NCBI RefSeq assembly: GCF_000479045.1 | Contig: NZ_KI518128.1 | Location: 17,851-81,850 of the forward strand | Direction of reading: 5' to 3' | Length of the DNA stretch: 64,000 nt | Source: Cetobacterium somerae ATCC BAA-474 | Lineage (GTDB): Bacteria; Fusobacteriota; Fusobacteriia; Fusobacteriales; Fusobacteriaceae | Shown here: positions 15,727 to 23,488 of the stretch, piece by piece | How positions within the stretch are numbered: position 1 is the first letter of the stretch | Layout of the letters: each line of letters begins with the position of its first letter | Made by a program: the position numbers and the translations under genes | The notes under the pieces: model-generated | Databases searched by the model: none | What the model was told of the DNA's origin: nothing | The model's input: the letters and a program-made list of their open reading frames with translations, nothing else

Positions 15727-17760
15727 TTAGAAATTATATTTAAATCCTGCGTAAAGACTTCTCTCTGCAGCTGGATTATACTCTTTGCCATCTGAGCTTA
15801 TAGAGTTATAATACTTTTCATTAAATATATTATTAATTCCTGTATAAATTCTTAAACTTTCAACTGGTCTATAATTTAATGTTAAGTTTGTCACAATGTT
15901 TTCATTCTGTTTACCCTCTGTATTTTTATTATTTAAATAATAACCTGACGAATAAACTGTATCCCAAATAACATTAACTTTTGAAGTTATTTTATAATCT
16001 AATGCTATATTAAATCTATTTGTAGGAACATCTGCTATTTCATTTCCCTCAATTGATTTATCTTGATCTTTTAATATTTTTGTCTTAACTAAAGCATATC
16101 CTTCTCTTACTGTTAGATTTCCAAAGTACTGCTCTGCATTTAACTCTAAACCATATCTTCTTGTTTTTCCAATATTATAATTTCTAAAATTCATTCCTGT
16201 ATAATTTTCTGTTGCTATTTCATCATTTGTTTCAGTTAAATATATTGCTCCACTTATAAAACTTCCAAATATATAATCTTTAAAACCTGTTTCATATGTT
16301 ATATATGTTTCTGAATCTAAATCATTATTAATATATGCTCCATCTATTTTATCTACTAATTGTGAAGGTGTTGGAGAAGTAAACCCTTTTTCTCCCTTCA
16401 CATAGATATTTCCTGTCTCTGAATACAAATAGTTTCCTACTAACTCATAAGCCATATTTTCCATAGTTGTTTTTCTATTTATACTTGTATCTGATGTTGT
16501 TGCCCCACTTGATAAAGAACTTTTTGTATATGATCTATCAGTTTTATAATCTGCATATTCATATCTTACACCTTGAGTAAATTCAAATTTACCAATTGCA
16601 TTTCTATTTAAAACAAATACACTATGAGTATCTTTAGTTAAATCATTTTTATATTTTTCTGAACTAAACATATCCATTTGACTATCTCTTTTCAAGTTGT
16701 TATTTATATAGTCATACCCTAAAATTAAACTACTTGATTCTCCATAGCTAACTTTTAATTTCGGTTTAAATCCTATCTTTTCGTCAGTATAATCCATATA
16801 ATTTTTAACACTATAACTCATTTTTTCATAATTATTTTCATTATATATATCTGTTTTCTGATAGAATCCAACTAAATCTAAAGTTACTTTTTCATTAAAT
16901 TTGTACTCATATTTTCCTGTAAATTCATCTTTCTTAGTATTATTAACAATTAACTCATCATATTTACCAACAAGACCATTACTTTTAGGATTTGATAACA
17001 TCTCTTTTGTAAGAGCTCTAGGTGATGTTGCATCATCCTTATATCTTGAGTACTTAAAGGTAAAACTTTGATTTTCATCAATTTTATATTTTAAACTTCC
17101 TTCAAAATACTCTGAATCTGATTCATCCCCATCTCTAAACCCCTTGTAATCATTCTTAGTATAATTAATATTTATACCTAAATCTCCAACTGTCGTTCCA
17201 TAAGAAACCTCACCTTTTTTTCCACCAAAAGTATTTAGCTCTCCTGAAACAGAACCTCCTGTATAACCTGCTCCTGATTTTGTCACAATATTTATTATTC
17301 CACCTCTTGTTCCACTTCCATAAAGAATAGCTCCTCCGCCTGGAATAACCTCAATTTTTTCAATATTTTCAACCGGAACTGTATTAATTGGTGTTTTTGC
17401 ATGAGATGTATCTAATAAGTTTACACTTACACCATCTATTAAAACTTGTACATTTGCTGTTGCTTTACTTCCTTGTCCTCTCATATCAATTATTGGATCT
17501 TTTGGATCACCTATTAAATTGACACTTGGTACATCTTTTAAAGCCTCTGATACAGATTGATAATTCTTTTCCTCTATATCTTTAGCTGTAATAACTGTTA
17601 CTGTATTTGTTACATTTCTTTGTGCTATTTCAAACCCCGTTGTTGAAATCACACTTTCATTTAATTTAACCCCTTTATTAGCGTCTTCATAGAAAAAATC
17701 ATCATTTGAATAACTTAAAGCTGTTACTATTAAACTTAGTACTGCTATTCTTTTGTTCAT
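15727..17760 (-). CDS. TonB-dependent outer-membrane receptor (heme-type)
   Basis: 677 residues. A short signal peptide (~1-17) precedes a plug domain (~40-150: VTVITAKDIEEKNYQSVSEALKD, VQVLIDGV, IEKIEVIPGGGAILYGSG, GGIINIVTK). A beta-barrel follows that ends in the expected aromatic residue (YAGFKYNF). A likely TonB box lies around residues 34-42 (NESVISTTG). Next to the importer and the heme ring-opening enzyme, heme or hemoprotein-derived heme is the probable ligand. I cannot identify heme-coordinating histidines with certainty. It is in the same operon as exbB-exbD. Confidence 0.9.
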   Translation of the reverse strand: MNKRIAVLSLIVTALSYSNDDFFYEDANKGVKLNESVISTTGFEIAQRNVTNTVTVITAKDIEEKNYQSVSEALKDVPSVNLIGDPKDPIIDMRGQGSKATANVQVLIDGVSVNLLDTSHAKTPINTVPVENIEKIEVIPGGGAILYGSGTRGGIINIVTKSGAGYTGGSVSGELNTFGGKKGEVSYGTTVGDLGININYTKNDYKGFRDGDESDSEYFEGSLKYKIDENQSFTFKYSRYKDDATSPRALTKEMLSNPKSNGLVGKYDELIVNNTKKDEFTGKYEYKFNEKVTLDLVGFYQKTDIYNENNYEKMSYSVKNYMDYTDEKIGFKPKLKVSYGESSSLILGYDYINNNLKRDSQMDMFSSEKYKNDLTKDTHSVFVLNRNAIGKFEFTQGVRYEYADYKTDRSYTKSSLSSGATTSDTSINRKTTMENMAYELVGNYLYSETGNIYVKGEKGFTSPTPSQLVDKIDGAYINNDLDSETYITYETGFKDYIFGSFISGAIYLTETNDEIATENYTGMNFRNYNIGKTRRYGLELNAEQYFGNLTVREGYALVKTKILKDQDKSIEGNEIADVPTNRFNIALDYKITSKVNVIWDTVYSSGYYLNNKNTEGKQNENIVTNLTLNYRPVESLRIYTGINNIFNEKYYNSISSDGKEYNPAAERSLYAGFKYNF

Positions 17761-17778
17761 AATTTTAATCCCTCTCCA

Positions 17779-19041
17779 TTACTTTTTTATTAATCCTAAA
17801 GTTTTTTCAACAACTGTTGTTAAAATCTCTCTAGATATATTGTTACCCCAAAATAAGCCATCTTCAGTTAGTTTATAATGTTCTTTATCTTCTAATATAA
17901 AATTATTCTCTTTTAACTCAAATAGTAATTCTTCAAAAACTATCATTTCTTCAGATGTTAATATATTTTTTACTATATTTTTATCTATTTGTGGAAATTG
18001 AAACAATCCGCTAAATTTATCCAATCTTTGTTGATAATCACTTTTTTCAACAAACATTGACATCTCTTTCTTCATTCTAAAAATAGATATATTATCAACA
18101 TTTCCTCCAGCTCCAACTCCAATTGGAAAAGTGTCTCCTCCAAAGTTTCTAGTTTTTATATATTTATATTTATCTCTTCCTTTTTTTGCTATTTTCGTTA
18201 ACTCCAATACATAATAATCACTATCTTTAGTTAACTCTTTTATAAACGCATCATGTAACTCTCTCTCTCTTTTTAAATCCTCTTGAACTTTAACTTTTTC
18301 ATCTTTTATGTCATGAGATAATGTTGAACCTTCATGAACCATTAATGAATAAAAACTTGAACTTCCTAAATCTAACTTTTTTATAATCTTGGCATCCTCT
18401 ATAGCATCCTCTATTTTTTGCGTTGGATAGTTATAAATAATATCTATGCAAACTTCTCCATTAAATTTTTCTTTTAATTGAATTAATCTCTCTATTGTTT
18501 CATTTTTCGAATACGTTCTATTGTAAAATTTTCTTCCTTCATCTGAGAAACTTTGAATACCTACAGATAATCTATTAACTCCATATTTATTCATTAACTC
18601 TATTTTTTCATCATTTAAATTATGTAATGTTGTTTCTAAAGTAAATTCATATTCTGCAGAAAATTTTATATTTCTATTAACACTTTGAAGTATTTTTTCC
18701 AATTGATTATTTTTATAAACTGTTGGAGTTCCTCCACCAAAATATATTACATCTACACTTTTTTCCTTAAAATATCTATAGTCCCCATATTTATCAAATT
18801 CACTAACTATATAATCTGCATAAGAATCTAAACTTCCACTCAATTGCTCTCTATTTAAATTACAAAACGAACAAATTTTATCACAATATGGTGTATGAAC
18901 ATATATAGCTCTTGGAACATCTTTAGGTTCCTCTTTTAATCTGTTTAAAAATTCTTCCTCTGTAACTCTTTTTTGAGGATAATACTTTCCTATCAATCCA
19001 CTAGAATTATGATGACTCTTATATCTTGTTTCAAAATACAT
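17779..19041 (-). CDS. hmuW: Radical SAM heme-degrading enzyme (HmuW/ChuW/HutW, anaerobilin synthase family)
   Basis: 420 residues. The radical SAM cluster motif is C53-x3-C57-x2-C60 (YCDKICSFC), followed by the SAM-binding GGGTPT (102-107) and LSVGIQSFSDEG. The overall layout is HemN/HemW-like, but the position inside a heme-uptake operon and the HYYPQKR-like N-terminus match the ChuW/HutW group. Family members methylate and open the heme ring without oxygen, releasing iron and a linear tetrapyrrole. Work on the Fusobacterium nucleatum hmu operon, recalled from memory, describes such a gene together with an HmuF flavodoxin. Coproporphyrinogen oxidase activity is the less likely alternative. 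Confidence 0.85.
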   Translation of the reverse strand: MYFETRYKSHHNSSGLIGKYYPQKRVTEEEFLNRLKEEPKDVPRAIYVHTPYCDKICSFCNLNREQLSGSLDSYADYIVSEFDKYGDYRYFKEKSVDVIYFGGGTPTVYKNNQLEKILQSVNRNIKFSAEYEFTLETTLHNLNDEKIELMNKYGVNRLSVGIQSFSDEGRKFYNRTYSKNETIERLIQLKEKFNGEVCIDIIYNYPTQKIEDAIEDAKIIKKLDLGSSSFYSLMVHEGSTLSHDIKDEKVKVQEDLKRERELHDAFIKELTKDSDYYVLELTKIAKKGRDKYKYIKTRNFGGDTFPIGVGAGGNVDNISIFRMKKEMSMFVEKSDYQQRLDKFSGLFQFPQIDKNIVKNILTSEEMIVFEELLFELKENNFILEDKEHYKLTEDGLFWGNNISREILTTVVEKTLGLIKK

Positions 19042-19048
19042 TATTTAA

Positions 19049-19486
19049 TCACTTCCCTTTAGTCTCTATATCTATTGCTTGTGCTCCAGCCAACTTTATA
19101 TCTGACATTATATCTACTACATCTCCATAATCGATTCCTCTATCAGCTAATATTGCTACTCTTTTATTTTCCATTAGTACAATTATATTTTTTATTTTTT
19201 CTTGCAATTCATCTTTTCTTATATCTACTATGGAACTCTCTTTTTGTCTGTCTATTTTTATTTTTAGCTCTCCATTACTTGTAACTAAAATTGAAATTTT
19301 ATCAACAGCTTCTGTTATTTCAGAAACCTCTGATTTAGGTAAATCTATTTTCATACCCTTCATATCATCAAATGTTGTAGCAACCATAAAAAATATTAGA
19401 AGTAAAAATACTACATCTATTAATGGAGTTAAATCTGGTGTTAATTGTTTTCTTTGATAATTCATAAACCCTTTTGATTTAAACAT
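19049..19486 (-). CDS. exbD: ExbD/TolR biopolymer transport protein
   Basis: 145 residues with one N-terminal transmembrane helix (PLIDVVFLLLIFFMVATTF) holding the conserved proton-path aspartate (Asp24), then a periplasmic domain. With ExbB it forms the inner-membrane motor that energises TonB. It sits 9 nt behind exbB and 7 nt ahead of the radical SAM gene, within one transcript. Confidence 0.93.
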   Translation of the reverse strand: MFKSKGFMNYQRKQLTPDLTPLIDVVFLLLIFFMVATTFDDMKGMKIDLPKSEVSEITEAVDKISILVTSNGELKIKIDRQKESSIVDIRKDELQEKIKNIIVLMENKRVAILADRGIDYGDVVDIMSDIKLAGAQAIDIETKGK

Positions 19487-19495
19487 ATTCTATAC

Positions 19496-20119
19496 CTACA
19501 TCTTTCTTAAAATATTTATAAATTCCACTACATTTTTTTCCATATCAACCAATGCTTTTTCAATCTTTTTTTGGTAGAAATTATAAAATATTAAAGCAGG
19601 TATTGCTACAATTAAACCTGATGCTGTTGTGATTAATGCTTGTGAAATTCCAAAAGCTAGAACTGTTGGATCTCCTGCTCCATGTTTTGACATAGCTGTA
19701 AATGCCCCAATCATTCCTGTTACAGTTCCTAATAACCCTGCTAATGGAGTTACATTAGCTGCTAAAGCTAAAATCCACATATTTTTTTCTAATTTTGGCA
19801 TCTCTCTTAAGGCACACTCTCTTGCTTTCTCTTCTAAATAATCATAAGTACAACAATTCATTTTTTCACCATTATATTCTATTAAAATTGTTTTCATTAC
19901 TTTTGCTGATGTATTTTTAAAGCAATCACATGCTTTTATAGCTCTTTCTCTTTCATTATTTTTGATAAATTTTTCTAAATGATTTATTAAAAGTTCTCCA
20001 TTATCTTTTTCATTTTTGAAAAAGTAGTACCCTCTTTCTAATATCACACTAAGACCTGCTACTGATAAAAATATTATCACAGCCATTAATGGTCCTCCTG
20101 CTTTGATTATATCTATCAT
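19496..20119 (-). CDS. exbB: ExbB/TolQ/MotA proton-channel protein
   Basis: 207 residues with three transmembrane segments (~8-28, ~105-130, ~150-175). The family core is present: TPLAGLLGTVTGMIGAF and ALITTASGLIVAIPALI. The ATG at 20119 is chosen because AGGAGG lies 6 nt upstream and the promoter's -10 (20160-20165) would put the RNA start near 20153; an upstream ATG at 20155 would not lie within the transcript. It is the first gene of the heme operon, which appears to run through to the ABC exporter. Confidence 0.93.
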   Translation of the reverse strand: MIDIIKAGGPLMAVIIFLSVAGLSVILERGYYFFKNEKDNGELLINHLEKFIKNNERERAIKACDCFKNTSAKVMKTILIEYNGEKMNCCTYDYLEEKARECALREMPKLEKNMWILALAANVTPLAGLLGTVTGMIGAFTAMSKHGAGDPTVLAFGISQALITTASGLIVAIPALIFYNFYQKKIEKALVDMEKNVVEFINILRKM

Positions 20120-20159
20120 ACATTCCCTCCTAAAATTAAATATTTTGACATTCAAAGTT

Positions 20160-20188
20160 ATTATAATGATTTTGTACTAAATAGTCAA
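20160..20188 (-). promoter_or_regulatory. Promoter of the exbB-led heme operon, overlapped by Fur/PerR-like box
   Basis: Minus strand TTGACT (20183-20188), 17-bp spacer, TATAAT (20160-20165). The plus-strand segment 20161-20175 (TTATAATGATTTTGT) matches about 11 of 14 informative positions of the 7-1-7 PerR/Fur-type box TTATAATnATTATAA and covers the -10. Confidence 0.72.
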
Positions 20189-20224
20189 TATATTTTTCAA
20201 ACAAAGTATTTTTTTATAAATAAT

Positions 20225-20261
20225 TTGATAATTAAAATATTTTTTGTTATAATCATTATGG
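20225..20261 (+). promoter_or_regulatory. Promoter of tonB-hmuF, overlapped by Fur/PerR-like box
   Basis: Plus strand TTGATA (20225-20230), 17-bp spacer, TATAAT (20248-20253). A Fur/PerR-like box TTATAATCATTATGG (20247-20261) overlaps the -10 and matches 12 of 14 informative positions of the TTATAATnATTATAA consensus. A metal-dependent repressor would silence both divergent units when iron is ample. Confidence 0.75.
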
Positions 20262-20288
20262 ATTTACTACTTATTTTTTGGAGGAATT

Positions 20289-21002
20289 ATGAAGTTTTTT
20301 ATTTTTTCAATAGTTTTACATATATTTATTTTTATTTTTGGTTTTTCTTTAGATTCAAACAAAAGTTTTGAAATTAATAATGTTGGAAATGATTTTAGTA
20401 CTCCATCTATCTCTGTTAATTTCAATTCAATGCAAATAACTCCACAACCGCAACCAACCGAATCATCAGATGAAATTCTAAAAGAGGTTTTAGAAGAAAA
20501 GGTAGAAGAAAAAATAGATAAACCTAAATTTGAGGAGAAAAAAAGAGAAGTTATAAAAAAAGATAATAAAAAAATTTCTAAACCTAAAAAAGTTTTAGAA
20601 AAAAAGAAAAATGAACTCACTAAAAAATCTCACCAATCAGAAAATACAAATACACCTACAAATACTAATACTGATTTAATTGAGCTCTCGCAAGGTGTAT
20701 TTGCTGCTAAAAATCAAGGGGTCCAAGGACTTAAATATTCTTTTATTTCTCAACCTGATCCAGAGTATCCTTTAGCTGCTAAAAGAGTATCATACACTAA
20801 AGAAGTTTCTATTAAGGTTAGATTTCTTGTGGGATTAAATGGTGAAATTGAAGATATTAAATTTTACAGTGATAAAGATAGTTTAGGTTTCCAAAAAGAA
20901 GTCGAAAAAACTTTAAACAAGTGGAAATTGACTCCTGTAACTTTAAATAATAAACCAATAAAGCTATACTTTTATAAAGAATTTAAATTTAATCAAAAAT
21001 AA
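20289..21002 (+). CDS. tonB: TonB energy-transducing protein
   Basis: 237 residues: a single N-terminal membrane anchor (~3-20), a long charged linker with Pro/Glu and Lys repeats (~55-115), and a C-terminal TonB domain (~150-235) with PEYPLAAKRV and VRFLVGLNGEIEDIKF. It carries the proton-motive energy of ExbBD to the TonB-dependent receptor. It is divergent from the exbB operon across a 170-bp region holding both promoters, and is followed 18 nt later by the HmuF-like flavodoxin. Confidence 0.92.
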   Translation: MKFFIFSIVLHIFIFIFGFSLDSNKSFEINNVGNDFSTPSISVNFNSMQITPQPQPTESSDEILKEVLEEKVEEKIDKPKFEEKKREVIKKDNKKISKPKKVLEKKKNELTKKSHQSENTNTPTNTNTDLIELSQGVFAAKNQGVQGLKYSFISQPDPEYPLAAKRVSYTKEVSIKVRFLVGLNGEIEDIKFYSDKDSLGFQKEVEKTLNKWKLTPVTLNNKPIKLYFYKEFKFNQK

Positions 21003-21020
21003 TGGGAGGATTTTAATTTT

Positions 21021-21527
21021 ATGAAAATACTTATTACATATTCATCAAAAACTGGAAATACAGAAAAAATAGCTCAAGCTATTCATAAAGGTATTCCAAC
21101 TGCTAACCTTTTACCAATCTCTGAAATTGTAAACTTAGATTATGATTTAATTTTTGTAGGTGGTTGGATTGATAGAGCCACTTTCGATCAAACAGCATTG
21201 ACTTTAGCTAAACAAATTTTTGATAAAAATGTTGCATACTTCTTTACTTTAGGTGCTTATCCACACTCTGAACATGCTAAAGATTGTGTTAACAACATTG
21301 AAACTCTATTAAAAAATAATAATAACAATATTTTAGGTGGATACTTTTGTCAAGGAGCCATTGATCCAAAGTTAATCTCTTGGTTATCAACACTTCCATC
21401 TGATCACAAAATGTCTCCAAACGAAGAAAGAAAAAAAAGATGGGAAGATGCTAAATCACATCCAGACCAATTGGATTTAGATAAAGCTACTGAATTTAGT
21501 TTAGATATTATTTCTAAGCACAAATAA
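21021..21527 (+). CDS. hmuF: HmuF-like flavodoxin-family protein
   Basis: 168 residues. The N-terminal ITYSSKTGNTEKIA loop is a flavodoxin FMN-phosphate site, and DLIFVGGWIDRATFD and YFFTLGAYPHSEHA fill the other FMN-binding positions. The protein is longer than short-chain flavodoxins at its C-terminus (PNEERKKRWEDAKSHPDQLD). Placement after tonB opposite the hmuW operon agrees with HmuF of F. nucleatum, which I recall as a heme-trafficking, anaerobilin-reducing flavodoxin. Likely role: accept or reduce the product of the radical SAM enzyme, or donate electrons to it. Confidence 0.8.
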   Translation: MKILITYSSKTGNTEKIAQAIHKGIPTANLLPISEIVNLDYDLIFVGGWIDRATFDQTALTLAKQIFDKNVAYFFTLGAYPHSEHAKDCVNNIETLLKNNNNNILGGYFCQGAIDPKLISWLSTLPSDHKMSPNEERKKRWEDAKSHPDQLDLDKATEFSLDIISKHK

Positions 21528-21531
21528 AATA

Positions 21532-21570
21532 AAAAATAGGGAAAAGCTAGCATAACTTTTCCCTATTTTT
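21532..21570. terminator. Bidirectional terminator between hmuF-like and hutX-like genes
   Basis: A 15-bp stem (21532-21546 with 21556-21570, 9-nt loop) has GGGAAAAG in its core and A/T runs on both sides, placed between convergent genes. Confidence 0.88.
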
Positions 21571-21574
21571 ACTT

Positions 21575-22045
21575 TTATAAACTTTTAAAACTTTCTAAAC
21601 ACTCTTCAATCAACTCTTTCTTCTCATTTCTTGGAACATACACTGCAAATATCTCCTTTTCATCCTCTCCGAAGAATTTTATAGAATAGCTCTCTCTTCC
21701 AAACATTATATCTTTTACTAAAAAAATCTCTTTTATTTTTCCCACACTTAAATGTCCACCTATTGTTGAATTTTTATCGTGGAAATTTAAGAATCCATGA
21801 GCATAAAATCCTTTTGGGAACTTATCTTGTATTTCTAATACAAAACTTGGAGTAATAACTAATAAAAATACCTTTTCCCACCCTCTTAATATATCGAACA
21901 AGTCATCGATTTTTTCTATATCATACTTTTTTACAGTTGGTGCCTCTCTTAAAACTTCAATCATTGAAATATCTAATTCTTTAGCTATTTTATTTAAAGA
22001 AGCCTTTTCGTCGTTTACCAGTATCTCGTTTATCTTATTTTTCAT
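21575..22045 (-). CDS. hutX: HutX/ChuX-family cytosolic heme carrier
   Basis: 156 residues. An N-terminal helical part (SLNKIAKELDISMIEVL) is followed by the beta-sheet domain with GWEKVFLLVIT, FPKGFYAHGFLNFHDKNSTIGGHL and FVPRN-like VYVPRNEK near the C-terminus, as in HutX/ChuX proteins that ferry heme inside the cell to degrading enzymes. It has its own promoter (22077-22105) and converges on tonB-hmuF. With HmuW, HmuF and HugZ it completes an intracellular heme-handling set. Confidence 0.85.
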   Translation of the reverse strand: MKNKINEILVNDEKASLNKIAKELDISMIEVLREAPTVKKYDIEKIDDLFDILRGWEKVFLLVITPSFVLEIQDKFPKGFYAHGFLNFHDKNSTIGGHLSVGKIKEIFLVKDIMFGRESYSIKFFGEDEKEIFAVYVPRNEKKELIEECLESFKSL

Positions 22046-22076
22046 AAATCCCTCCTACACTATATTATGTAAGAAA

Positions 22077-22105
22077 AATATATTATATTTTAAAAACTTT
22101 GTCAA
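22077..22105 (-). promoter_or_regulatory. Promoter of the hutX-like gene
   Basis: Minus strand TTGACA (22100-22105), 17-bp spacer, TATATT (22077-22082). The -35 touches the stop codon of the upstream brkB-like gene. Confidence 0.7.
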
Positions 22106-23308
22106 TCAAATATTTTTAAAATATTCGATTACTTTAAAATTTTCATTAAATTTAACTTCATCTATCACATAATTTTCGCCAAAATTTTCCATATCTTCAT
22201 ATAATTTCTTAAATGTTATTATCTCTACACTCATTGTTAGTTTATAATTTTTTTCATCTGTTGTTTCACATTCAATCGTTGAAATATAACCCATTTTTTT
22301 TAACATATCTAAAATCCCTCTAGTTAACTCTGTTGGTATTTTTAAACTTTCAGATATCTCTATAGCAGATATTGGTTTATTATTTTTCAAATAATTTTCC
22401 ATCAATGTTAGTAATACTTTTTGAGTAACCCTATACTTTGAAATAAAATTTATTTTTTTTATTATTCCAATTTTTCCTAAACTATCTCTATTTTGTAAAA
22501 TATATGAAAAGTGTGCTCCTATTAAAATTAAAAACCATACAATTTTTAACCATATTAAAGAAAGTAACAGAACTGAAAAGCTTCCATAAATTTTATTATA
22601 TGTTGTTATTATTATCTGTAATCTTACTAATAGCATATTACTTTGATTTAATAAAAATGAAATTATAAAACTACTCCAAAGAGTTGGAACTAAGTTTACT
22701 TTTGTATTTGGAAGAACAGTATAAAAAAATATAAAAAATATCCACAATGCTAAATATGGTGCTATTAACTGTATTATATGTTTACTGTAAAATATATCGG
22801 TTTTTAGATTAGTTAATATATTAGCTCCAATCACACTTACTGGTAACATTAAAAAAACAATAAAATAATCAGTTACTTTCCTAAAAACACCTCTTGTTTT
22901 TCTAATTCCCCATATACTATTTAAGGCTTTTTCAATCACAGAAAACATTGATATGATAACCCAACCTAATGATAAAAATCCTACTCCTGCAATAATTCCA
23001 CTTCTAGTATTTTGTAGCAAATTCTGAGTTGTTTCTAGTATAAGATTTACAGTCTCCTCATTTAACGGGGAACTCTCTGTTAGTTGTTTAAGATAATAAT
23101 TATCTATCCCAAACCATCTTCCAATACTAAACGCTATCGCTAAAACAGGTATAAAAGATAATGTTGTAAAATAACATAAGGTATTTGCCCATAAATTTGA
23201 ATTTGATCTTTTATAATTTTCTAAAGCTCCCTTCATTTGACTATAAAAATGAGTTAGTTGCAATTCACTTATATAATCTTTTATTTTATTTATAAACTTT
23301 AAAATCAT
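22106..23308 (-). CDS. YihY/BrkB-family membrane protein with C-terminal winged-helix domain
   Basis: 400 residues. Residues ~40-270 hold six transmembrane helices with the family's ANTLCYFTTLSFIPVLAIAFSIGRW start and a SLGWVIISMFSVIEKALNSIWGI core. Residues ~295-370 look like a winged helix-turn-helix (KPISAIEISESLKIPTELTRGILDMLKKMGYI). The family was once called ribonuclease BN, a name now considered wrong; its function is unknown. It reads from a GGGAGGG site. The terminator of the murP gene lies just upstream. Confidence 0.82.
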   Translation of the reverse strand: MILKFINKIKDYISELQLTHFYSQMKGALENYKRSNSNLWANTLCYFTTLSFIPVLAIAFSIGRWFGIDNYYLKQLTESSPLNEETVNLILETTQNLLQNTRSGIIAGVGFLSLGWVIISMFSVIEKALNSIWGIRKTRGVFRKVTDYFIVFLMLPVSVIGANILTNLKTDIFYSKHIIQLIAPYLALWIFFIFFYTVLPNTKVNLVPTLWSSFIISFLLNQSNMLLVRLQIIITTYNKIYGSFSVLLLSLIWLKIVWFLILIGAHFSYILQNRDSLGKIGIIKKINFISKYRVTQKVLLTLMENYLKNNKPISAIEISESLKIPTELTRGILDMLKKMGYISTIECETTDEKNYKLTMSVEIITFKKLYEDMENFGENYVIDEVKFNENFKVIEYFKNI

Positions 23309-23356
23309 CTCATCCCTCCCAATATATTCTTTTCTAATTTTATCACATTTCCTTTA

Positions 23357-23398
23357 TTAAAAAAATTAAAAGAACCTCTTTTACAAGGTTCTTTTAAT
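23357..23398 (-). terminator. Terminator downstream of murP
   Basis: A 13-bp stem (23365-23377 with 23386-23398, 8-nt loop) is followed on the minus strand by a run of seven T. It lies about 90 bp behind the murP stop codon; the stretch between holds only AT-rich sequence. Confidence 0.8.
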
Positions 23399-23488
23399 AC
23401 GGGGAGATTATTTATTTTTATAACACTTTTTTCTTTATTATATCTTTTAGACAAATATCTTTTAAAAAAAGTTTTATTTTTTTATTTT

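Noticed and set aside
13075..17760. Receptor plus FecCD-type importer as a vitamin B12 (Btu) system feeding glutamate mutase
   Set aside because: The families also cover B12, but the same operon carries an HmuW/HutW-type radical SAM gene and neighbours HutX, HugZ and HmuF homologues; no cobalamin riboswitch is visible upstream.
17779..19041. Radical SAM gene as ordinary HemN/HemW coproporphyrinogen oxidase
   Set aside because: The CxxxCxxC core is shared, but the gene is embedded in a heme-uptake operon rather than near heme synthesis genes; kept as an alternative only.
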